From assembly GCA_016934225.1 (NCBI GenBank), contig JAFGTH010000142.1, positions 1 to 16,754 on the forward strand: 16,754 nucleotides of DNA, in the 5' to 3' direction. Below, in pieces: positions 1 to 7,700 of this stretch (its first letter is position 1; the number at the start of each line of letters is the position of its first letter). Source of the DNA: Lentisphaerota bacterium. Its GTDB lineage: Bacteria; Verrucomicrobiota; Kiritimatiellia; UBA8416; JAFGTH01. Under the pieces are notes generated by a model. The model worked only from the letters and a program-made list of their open reading frames with translations, had not been told where the DNA came from and searched no databases. The position numbers and the translations under genes are program-made.

Positions 1-231
1 AATATCCGATGCGTTAGGAGCCCATTCCCTGAACAGCCAACCGTTTTCACACGCATGAAGACCGAAATACTCATGGCCGCTTGCGAAATCAATCAGATTT
101 GTATTCCCAGACACAAGTCGGGCCTTTGTCGTCTCGGTTTTTTCTCGGCGCCGTTTAAGAGCGTTTAAGTAAGGGCTCAGGTAAGGATCGTCAAAAAGGT
201 GCGACAAGCGGTCGTCTAAGCATTTTTTCAT
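1..231 (-). CDS. glgB: glycogen branching enzyme, N-terminal 77 codons (runs off the left edge)
   Basis: Partial gene. Reading leftward from ATG at 231-229 gives 77 in-frame codons without a stop up to base 1. Visible residues include DDPYLSPY at about 14-21, FASGHEYFGLH at 49-59 and GWLFREWAPNAS at 64-75. This is the conserved N-terminal block of 1,4-alpha-glucan branching enzymes with the eukaryote-like layout (GH13_8 group), where it leads into the CBM48 beta-sandwich before the catalytic barrel. The enzyme transfers short alpha-1,4 chains to alpha-1,6 positions on glycogen. The start lies inside the 3' end of glgA in another frame, an overlap of 41 nt counting the glgA stop. No strong Shine-Dalgarno sequence precedes it, so translation probably depends on glgA translation. 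The catalytic domain is outside the window, so activity cannot be judged. An in-frame TTG slightly upstream or downstream could be the true start. Confidence 0.9.
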   Translation of the reverse strand, partial: MKKCLDDRLSHLFDDPYLSPYLNALKRRREKTETTKARLVSGNTNLIDFASGHEYFGLHACENGWLFREWAPNASDI

Positions 232-1723
232 AGAGATCAAAGTACTTTCTAGCGGTCACTGTATGACTGAAATTAATAGCACTTTCAGACATTATTCTGC
301 TTATCTGCCGCTCTTTCACGCGAGCGTCCATTTTATAAAAAATCATTGCCTGATCTATTGCCCAACGAAGTCCTTGTGAATCATGGACCTCAAATAAAAA
401 GCCGTTGCCCGAATCGGTTTCAACATCCAAATTTGTCACTGTGTCATGTAGTCCGCCTGTGTCATAGGCTATTGGTAACGATCCGTACATTGCCGATATC
501 ATTTGCGGCAATCCGCAAGGTTCAAACCGCGAGGGCATCAATATAAAATCTGACCCGGCGTAACCGAGATGTGACATTTCTTCCTCGAAGTCGCACACAG
601 CCACACGGCGATGAAAGTCGTGGAATTTTACTATGTTGTGAAAAGGTTCCTGATAGGGCCCGTTCGCGACAATGACCAACTGCAAGTTATCGCTCCAATA
701 ATCGGATATGATATTGTAAAGAATATCCGTTAAAAGTTGCGGACCTTTTTGAATCGGGTCCAAACGCGAAGGCCAGAACAACAATGGCGCAGAAACGTCC
801 TCGATCAATCCAAGTCTTTCCTGAAGCTCCCGTTTGTTTGCACGTTTGCCTTCTGTGTGATTCTCTGCTGTAAACTTTCTTTCGATCAGAGGATCCGTTG
901 AGGGATTAAACAGGGGATCCGGTGCGTTTAGTATGCCGAACGCGCAGTTGGCTTGCAATTTATGTATGAGTTCCTGCCGAACATGATGGGGAACAAAATC
1001 ATGCCATCCCATGCATATCTCTTTCAAGAAAGTCGGACTTACCGTATTTACGAAATGCGCGCCGAAAATTCCGCTGGCCAACAAATCCACCTGATTGGAC
1101 GAACGCGATTCTTCATAACTGGCCGGAACTCGCTTGAAGTACAGATTTGGCCAGAATTCAGCGGCATCAATCCCGCTGTTTTCGATGTCGGCCAAGGTCA
1201 ATTCATGCGTGTGAATATTGTGAATGGTGAACAAAGAAGGAATGCCGACCCGCCTTGCCATCGCCGGAATTAGACCGGTCATCCAATCGTTACAATGAAT
1301 GAGATCCGGATTGACTCGTGGAATGATGTTATTGATCACCTCTCGTTGAAATGCCAACGCCACCTGATGTGATTCCACATGATAAGGACTATACACCTCG
1401 TCGCGATAATAGAACACGCGATCCTGAGCCAAATGCAAACGCGAATTTGGGAGGATGCTCTTATAAATTCTCAATTCATGATTGATTAACCTGCCTACAT
1501 CAACATGAAACATACGGCGATAGTGCGGCAAAGCAACGTGAACGTCCGCCCCCAGCTCGAATAAAGCGGCAACCAGCGAGGCCGATACGTCCGCAAGTCC
1601 ACCAACTTTGGCGCGAATGTGACCAGCCATAGTACCCATTTGACGAGGCAAATAGGTTATTTCCGGAGTGACAATTAAAATCCGCGGATTGCGGGTATTT
1701 AAATGCGTTTCACCGGCCATCAT
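191..1723 (-). CDS. glgA: glycogen synthase (GT5 family)
   Basis: Predicted cytoplasmic GT5 glycogen synthase of 510 residues (usual bacterial length about 480), adding glucose from a nucleotide sugar, normally ADP-glucose, to alpha-1,4-glucan. Visible family signatures: the donor-loop KVGGLADVS at 39-47, HCNDWMTGL at 143-151 (counterpart of the usual HDWH region), TIHNIHTHE at 166-174, SRLDPIQKG at 319-327 with the conserved Arg and Lys, SRFEPCGLPQM at 398-408 with the catalytic-region Glu401, and DTGGLHDTV at 421-429. Two ATG codons lie in tandem. The first overlaps the phosphorylase stop as ATGA; a GGAG sits 4 nt before the first and 7 nt before the second, so the start at 1720 is equally or more likely. 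Its 3' end overlaps the start of the branching enzyme. All key motifs look intact. Nucleotide preference (ADP versus UDP) cannot be read with certainty, but the fold type favours ADP-glucose. Confidence 0.95.
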   Translation of the reverse strand: MMAGETHLNTRNPRILIVTPEITYLPRQMGTMAGHIRAKVGGLADVSASLVAALFELGADVHVALPHYRRMFHVDVGRLINHELRIYKSILPNSRLHLAQDRVFYYRDEVYSPYHVESHQVALAFQREVINNIIPRVNPDLIHCNDWMTGLIPAMARRVGIPSLFTIHNIHTHELTLADIENSGIDAAEFWPNLYFKRVPASYEESRSSNQVDLLASGIFGAHFVNTVSPTFLKEICMGWHDFVPHHVRQELIHKLQANCAFGILNAPDPLFNPSTDPLIERKFTAENHTEGKRANKRELQERLGLIEDVSAPLLFWPSRLDPIQKGPQLLTDILYNIISDYWSDNLQLVIVANGPYQEPFHNIVKFHDFHRRVAVCDFEEEMSHLGYAGSDFILMPSRFEPCGLPQMISAMYGSLPIAYDTGGLHDTVTNLDVETDSGNGFLFEVHDSQGLRWAIDQAMIFYKMDARVKERQISRIMSESAINFSHTVTARKYFDLYEKMLRRPLVAPF

Positions 1724-4269
1724 TCAGCTCCATCAGCCCATTTAAGGAAACCGGGAATCAGGCTCTTCCAGTCTTCTCCTGTCGGCGTCACGCGCGCTGT
1801 TAAACCATAGCGGCCGGTTTGTACGCATTGAACCTCTTGCGCAAAAACAAATTTGCCGTCGCCTTGATCATCAATCATTTCCATCGGCTTTACATGACTT
1901 TCGGAAATATCGTTAACGGCGGTTACGGGTCCATAGTAAACCTCTATATTCACCTCATCAACGCGTAATTCGCCCAGTGTAGCGTTTACCGTGACCCGGA
2001 ATTTGTCGCCTACGTGCAGTGTAGATATATCCCGATCCGTCTGAGGCTGCGCGATATGCACGGAATGCCAGTGTGTCTGCAACCGTTGACGCCGAGCCAC
2101 CAGTTTTCGCGCTTTCTCACAGTCATTCTCTATAAGACTTCCCGCCTCTTGAATCATCGGCTGATAAAAATTCCTGTTGTACTCGGATACCATTCTGTAA
2201 CTCGTAAAATACTCCAGCGCTACTTGCATGGACGCCTTCATCATCTCAATCCATCGCCGAGGAGTATCGCCGTTTTCGCGGTCGTAGAAGCACGGGATAA
2301 CTTCATTTTCAAGCAGATTGTACAACGCCTGCGATTCCACTTCGTCTTGATATTCAACATTAATGTATTCTTCCCTGCCGCCTATCGCCCATCCGACTTC
2401 GGCCCCATATGCTTCATCCCACCAGCCGTCCAATACGCTCACATGAAGAGCGCCGTTAATCGCCGCTTTCATGCCAGAAGTGCCGCTTGCTTCCTGAGGG
2501 CGCCTTGGATTATTAAGCCAGACATCGGCTCCCTGCACCATATAGCGTGCAATTTGGATATCGTAATTCTCAATGAAAATCACTTTTTGTCGAACATTGG
2601 CATGATGAGCAAAATGAACAATCTCGCGTATAAAATTCTTACCGATGTCATCCGCCGGATGAGCCTTGCCGGCAAATACAATTTGAACAGGGTGTTCTTC
2701 ATTAGTTAATAAAGCTTCCAACCTGTCCGGATTCGACAAAAGAAGAGTCGCACGTTTATACGACGCGAAACGGCGCGCAAAACCAATTGTAAGCACATCG
2801 TGATTCAGAACAGACTTTATATGAGATATCTCAGCGCGTGTGGCGCTCCGGGCCGCCATTTGTTTTTCGCCGTATTCACGCGCCGACCTGACAAGTCTGT
2901 TTCTGCCAAGTTCGTGAGCGCGCCAAAGCTCTTCATCCGGTATTGTGTCTATCCGATTCAACAAAGTTTTGTCCGACGGATTGTATCGCCATTCCGGCCC
3001 GAGATATTTATCAAGCAGCGCAGCATTATCGGCCGATAACCATGATGCAACGTGAATTCCGTTCGTAATATGACATATCGGAATTTCATCCTCCGGCCGG
3101 TTCGGCCACAAATTACGCCACATATTTCGTGTTACACGACCGTGTAATTTACTCACACCATTCGCGCAACCGGCCATTCGAAGAGCCAGAATAGTCATCG
3201 TTAGTTCGTGTTGATGATCCTTGTTTGGCCATTTGCCCCACGAAAGCGCCGTTTCCACAGGCACCCCTAATTCTTCTTCCAACACGGACAAATGTGTCTT
3301 TACCAGATCAACAGTAAAAGTCTCATTACCCGCCGGAACCGGCGTGTGTGTTGTGAAAATATTAGTGCGGCGCACAATTTCTTCCGCTACGTCCAGATTG
3401 ACATTTCGGGTTTTCATCAAATGCTCAATGCGAGCCAGACTTACAAACGCCGCATGGCCTTCGTTCATATGACATATGGACGGATCGTATCCTAATTGAA
3501 TCAAAGCCCGAAATCCGCCTATGCCTAGCAGTAACTCCTGTCTGAGTCGTATAGTTCGGTCCGCAGTATACAATTGACTTCCGATTTCTCTGTAAATCGG
3601 AGAGTTCTCCATTGTATTCGCATTTAATAGAAACAAAGGAACTTTTCCTATGTCTAATTGCCAGACATCAGCATAGAGCGTTCCTTCCGGCATTTTAACG
3701 GACACCTGAACAGGCTTGCCGCTGCCGTCACGCGCGCGCCTGATAGGAAGTTTGTGCAATTCATTTTCAACGTACGCTTCCTGTTGCCAGCCGTCTTCAT
3801 TCAAATACTGTTGGAAATATCCGTCTCTGTATAACAGCCCAACAGCCACCATATTCACGCGCATGTCGGAAACAGATTTCAAATGATCGCCCGCGAGGCA
3901 ACCCAACCCGCCCGAATAGAACCGGAGACTCTCATGAACGCCATACTCGAGCGAGAAATAGGCAATTACTTTGTCGCGACCCGCCGTATCGCCAATTCCT
4001 TCCGCTTCAAATTGCTCCCGGATCTGATCATAATGACTCATAAAACCGTCGTCATCAACCAGTGCCTCTAGCCGGGCTTGCGGAATACGACTAAAAAAAA
4101 CCGACGGATTATGCCCAGACACAGTCCACAGTTTGGGATCTATTCGCCGGAAAAGTTCAATAGCCTCCAGATTCCAGGACCACCACATATTACAGGATAA
4201 AATCTCTAAAAAAGAGAGTTGATCCGGAAAAGACGGAGCGACATTGAACAACTGAACTCTATTTGACAT
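1720..4269 (-). CDS. glgP: alpha-glucan (glycogen) phosphorylase, GT35, DUF3417 type
   Basis: Protein of 849 residues that releases glucose-1-phosphate from non-reducing alpha-1,4-glucan ends using inorganic phosphate and pyridoxal phosphate. It belongs to the shorter GT35 branch with an N-terminal DUF3417 region (about 1-115, with the CNMWWSWN block at 26-33) rather than the E. coli/muscle type. Visible sites: THTPVPAG at 307-314, RRFASYKRA at 499-507 (Arg500 and Lys505 match the phosphate-binding Arg/Lys pair of muscle phosphorylase), and EASGTSGMKAAINGALHVS at 593-611, in which Lys601 should carry the PLP Schiff base. Residues from about 745 form a beta-rich C-terminal segment normal for this branch. 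Start ATG at 4269 has AGGGA five bases upstream. It follows the CBM48 gene by 86 bp and overlaps glgA by 4 nt. It likely works with the debranching fusion in glycogen breakdown, although it is co-transcribed with the synthase. Confidence 0.96.
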   Translation of the reverse strand: MSNRVQLFNVAPSFPDQLSFLEILSCNMWWSWNLEAIELFRRIDPKLWTVSGHNPSVFFSRIPQARLEALVDDDGFMSHYDQIREQFEAEGIGDTAGRDKVIAYFSLEYGVHESLRFYSGGLGCLAGDHLKSVSDMRVNMVAVGLLYRDGYFQQYLNEDGWQQEAYVENELHKLPIRRARDGSGKPVQVSVKMPEGTLYADVWQLDIGKVPLFLLNANTMENSPIYREIGSQLYTADRTIRLRQELLLGIGGFRALIQLGYDPSICHMNEGHAAFVSLARIEHLMKTRNVNLDVAEEIVRRTNIFTTHTPVPAGNETFTVDLVKTHLSVLEEELGVPVETALSWGKWPNKDHQHELTMTILALRMAGCANGVSKLHGRVTRNMWRNLWPNRPEDEIPICHITNGIHVASWLSADNAALLDKYLGPEWRYNPSDKTLLNRIDTIPDEELWRAHELGRNRLVRSAREYGEKQMAARSATRAEISHIKSVLNHDVLTIGFARRFASYKRATLLLSNPDRLEALLTNEEHPVQIVFAGKAHPADDIGKNFIREIVHFAHHANVRQKVIFIENYDIQIARYMVQGADVWLNNPRRPQEASGTSGMKAAINGALHVSVLDGWWDEAYGAEVGWAIGGREEYINVEYQDEVESQALYNLLENEVIPCFYDRENGDTPRRWIEMMKASMQVALEYFTSYRMVSEYNRNFYQPMIQEAGSLIENDCEKARKLVARRQRLQTHWHSVHIAQPQTDRDISTLHVGDKFRVTVNATLGELRVDEVNIEVYYGPVTAVNDISESHVKPMEMIDDQGDGKFVFAQEVQCVQTGRYGLTARVTPTGEDWKSLIPGFLKWADGAE

Positions 4270-4336
4270 GTAAATCCCTATCGCCCCTGTCAGTCAATAT
4301 GGAATAATCCGGTCTCTTATGTGGCACGTGTATATC

Positions 4337-4368
4337 AACGGTTTAACACAGATTGTCAGAGAACCGTT
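4337..4368 (-). repeat. inverted repeat at the 3' end of the CBM48 gene
   Basis: AACGGTT (4337-4343) and AACCGTT (4362-4368) form a 7-bp dyad with an 18-base loop, overlapping the last codons and stop of the CBM48 gene and preceding the phosphorylase by about 68 bp. There is no following T-run. It could be a processing or mRNA-stability hairpin that sets different levels of the short CBM48 message and the downstream glg genes. Functional importance is not shown. Confidence 0.25.
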
Positions 4369-4637
4369 ATCACGCTATTAAGCGACCCCATCTCGTTGGG
4401 CGTCCATTCCTCACATGCAGGATCAATACCCCAGTTGCCGTTCACTACGAATTTGTACTCATATCTGCCTTTCGCAAGCAGAAGACTGGTTGAATACACC
4501 CCATTTTTAAAACGAAGTTTGTTCTTATTCGGATCCCAGGAATTAAAACTTCCTGCCACATACACTTCGTTTCCCTTCTCACCGTGCAACTCGAACCGCA
4601 CGCGTTTCTTTCCAGCCAAAGACGTTTTGTTAGCCAT
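4356..4637 (-). CDS. stand-alone CBM48 / AMPK-beta-like glycogen-binding protein
   Basis: Small protein of 93 residues consisting almost wholly of one early-set beta-sandwich module (about 11-92). The pattern V-Y-V-A-G-S-F-N-S-W at 25-34, YEYKFVVNGNW at 59-69, IDP at 71-73 and EMGSLNSVI at 82-90 matches the glycogen-binding domain of AMPK beta subunits and CBM48. By alignment from memory to AMPK beta1, the carbohydrate-contacting Trp100, Lys126, Trp133 and Asn150 correspond to Trp34, Lys62, Trp69 and Asn87, all kept. No catalytic domain, signal peptide or membrane segment is attached. The start is ATG at 4637 because a very strong GAGGAGGG lies 7 nt before it; the frame remains open upstream to 4742 but that stretch is not protein-like. 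It sits between the debranching fusion and the phosphorylase, suggesting a glycogen-associated scaffold or regulatory role, which is inference. Confidence 0.85.
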   Translation of the reverse strand: MANKTSLAGKKRVRFELHGEKGNEVYVAGSFNSWDPNKNKLRFKNGVYSTSLLLAKGRYEYKFVVNGNWGIDPACEEWTPNEMGSLNSVITVL

Positions 4638-4742
4638 CACTATTCCCTCCTCATTACTATAGTGTTCCAGACGGACTCTCTGTCGGCCATGTCTCACTAC
4701 GACAGGGAAAAAAGCACTCTGGAGCAACAACCAACCACACAC

Positions 4743-4760
4743 CGAAATCCTATGATTTCG
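4743..4760 (-). repeat. short hairpin enclosing the stop codon of the debranching fusion
   Basis: A perfect 7-bp inverted repeat (CGAAATC, 4-base loop, GATTTCG) lies exactly across the end of the fusion gene, and the TAG stop (4752-4750) occupies three of the four loop bases on the transcript. No T-run follows, so it does not look like an intrinsic terminator. It might affect mRNA decay or read-through into the CBM48 gene 112 bp downstream, or be chance. Confidence 0.3.
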
Positions 4761-7700
4761 TCGTCAGAATAGCAAGCACTCTGTACAACTCTGTTACACC
4801 CCATGCTTGTGCCCCACAACCTCTTTCACAATGCGGCATATCGCCGTCAAGCAGCTCCGGCACCTGACAGAAACACCCCCTGTTAATAACTTCCAAACAG
4901 CTTCCTAATAACGAAAGGGCAGTCTTTTTAGCGGTATTACCGTAAATCTTGAGCAAACTCTCACTGTAAGAAGGGAAAAGCCATGTCCAAGCCGTTCCGT
5001 TATGATACGCCGGTTTTCGCCTGGTGTCTTCGTCTCCTTCGTAATGGCCCCAGTATGGACGCGCCGGATCATTCAATAAACGACCCTCCCGTTTAATCGG
5101 CAATTTGTAATCAACCGCGCGATTGGCTAAACTTCGAATGCCTCCAGGTATTAAAAGCTCGCCGCATGAAGAGACTATTTCGGAACCCGCGCTTTTATCA
5201 TCCACCGCGCCGAGAGTCACAGCCAACAATTGGTTTGGCCTTAAATGATCGTCCGCGTGAGCTTCAGAGGCTGACTGACCGGGTTCGGCATGAAGACAGT
5301 CAGAAAAGAAACCGGAATTTCGGCGGAACAGCATCATTATTGATTCGCGAACTCGATCAGCATGCTTTTGCCATTTTCCGGAACCGTCTATCTTCGATAA
5401 AAATTGCAACGCAGCGTGCCATAAAGCCTGAATTTCAATAGGATAACCTTCTCGCGGAGTTCCGGCAGGATAATTCGTATCCATCCATGTAAAATGCGAG
5501 GGACTGAATATCAACCCGCTATCCTTGTCCATAACAATCCCATTCGGAGTGCCGGCCATATACCGATGAGCAATTGATATGAGCACATCGGCCACCGTTC
5601 TGCCGCCACAATCAACACCAAGTACGGAGCAGCCTGCCGATTCCAAGTCGTTGACAGCCACAAATAGCCACAACGGCGCATCCGAAGTATCGCGATTTAT
5701 ATGATCGTTTTCCCTCAAAACATTAGGTAAAGTGCCGTTTTGCTCAAACCTCGCAAACTGTTTAACTATATCCGCGCTGTCATCCAACATACCGGCGGCA
5801 ATCAATCCCCGGAGAGCAATCAGCGAGTCGCGTCCCCAATCCAGGAACCATGGATATCCGGCAATAATGGTCTCGCCGTTTCCACGTTTGACAATGAATT
5901 GTCTCATCGCGTCTTTCAACGCTTTTTCAAGCGGCAACCCATCATCAACCGGTTGAGGCTTCTCATGATTTCTGGAAAAAACCGCCGATTGTGTTTCGTG
6001 CGACGATAATGTTACACCGGCTTTCAAAACAACAGAATCGCCGCCTTTGAGATACGACACGAAATAACCGGGACTGAACAAATCCGAGCTGCCGTCCAAA
6101 CCTCGCGCGGCCTCGATCGGATGGCTGACCATATAGCTCCATTCAGGTTCGGCAATAAACGCGCTGCCGGAAAGCGCCATATTCAAACGGTGCTTTTTCG
6201 ACGGACTGAATTCAAAGCCGTCCCCACCCTGTCTTACCACTCCCGGCCATGTATTTTCCGGGCCGGTATAGGCCTTTGTCTTTTCGTGACTTGTTCGGTC
6301 TTCTATGTCCGGCCGTATGATCAATTTCACCGATGTGTCATTGTTGAGTTCCTTCTCAGTATCGGTAGTTACCCCCCTGCTGAATGCCAGTTCCACCGTA
6401 TTTGACTCCTTGGCCAGGCCAAACTCTATGCGCAATGGTATGGTCATCCCGCGGCCCAAAGGAATACTAAAATCCCACCACGCTATATCGGCGGAACATC
6501 GTGCAAACCTCCGCAAACATTCGATTCGAACATCCGTCGAGTAACCCTGAAATACTATCCAGGCGCGACAACGGGTAAACATCACTCGCCGGTCAGACGG
6601 ATGATCAGGATTCAGATTCGCCGCCAACAACGCGTCGTATTGACTTGAAACCTCACCCCATGCCCCGCGAATTTGGGCCATAGCTCCGATTCTGTTCGTA
6701 CAGATGACATACGCGTTCGATTTTATGACTTCTTGTCTCGTTAGCGCCGTTTTCACAGTCAGCTTTTGCCCAGACGACAGAAACAGAAGCGGCGCATTTG
6801 CATGCTTCGGCCCGGTCGGTGCATATACCGTTAGCCCAAGCGAGCAATTCTCAGATGTGTCCCCATTCCTTGTGTAAGGCAGCAAAGCGGTATGTTCTGT
6901 TTCGGCGTTCTGCAAACTGCGCACTCGAAAGCGGTTTTGCCCGCCGACGCGGAGGCTGACTTCAAAAGAATTCTGGGCGCATACACGCAACCAATGTCCG
7001 GCAGGAATCATTACTACACGGTTTGCGTCCTCCGGCCATCTCCAATTGATAATGGGTGCAGGCTCCATGCCGCTTGCTTCGGCGGCAAAAATCGTTTCGT
7101 CTTTGCGCATGACTTCCGCCACATCGCTTGAGGACATGTTGCGAACATAGTCGGTTACGTAATTACGTTCGGCAAGCGCCATCGCCCGAGTCATTCGGTT
7201 TTGTGTTGTGATTTTAACCGGTTCCGACGGCGCTGTGACTATTGCGCTTTCAAGCTCTTGAACAGATTTTTTCTCTGGCGCCAGACAGAATGCCTGACCG
7301 GCTTCAAGATGACAGGACAGTCTGTCGCCGTCGCCGGTTATACGAACGTTTGACCCGGTGATAAGATCTATGCTCTTATCAAAGCCTGCGAAATCCGTTT
7401 TGGCCCATGATAATTCGCACGGTGCCTGACAATCGAGATTCACCAGAATCAACACACGTTTTTTTTCGTCCGACGATTTTCTGATTAATGCAACCGTATG
7501 ATCCCCGGAATGCCGCACCAATTCAATAGTGGCGTCGGCATGAAAACACGGATGTATCGCAAGAAGAGCATTAAGCCGCGAAATAAGATTAATTTGATTC
7601 CGTTGAGCGCCCCAGTTCAGCGACGACGCATCGTGTACATCAATTTTTTCGGCAGCAAACCACTCAACACCATTCACCATTCCGAAGCCGCCGGCGCGGG

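Noticed and set aside
2014..2709. A 231-codon plus-strand frame opposite the phosphorylase gene, and several shorter ones opposite other genes
   Set aside because: All lie antisense to genes with clear conserved motifs and have no recognisable domain or leader; they are by-products of codon use.
4638..4742. An upstream in-frame extension of the CBM48 protein back to 4742
   Set aside because: The extra residues look like translated leader, and GAGGAGGG lies inside this stretch 7 nt before the internal ATG at 4637.
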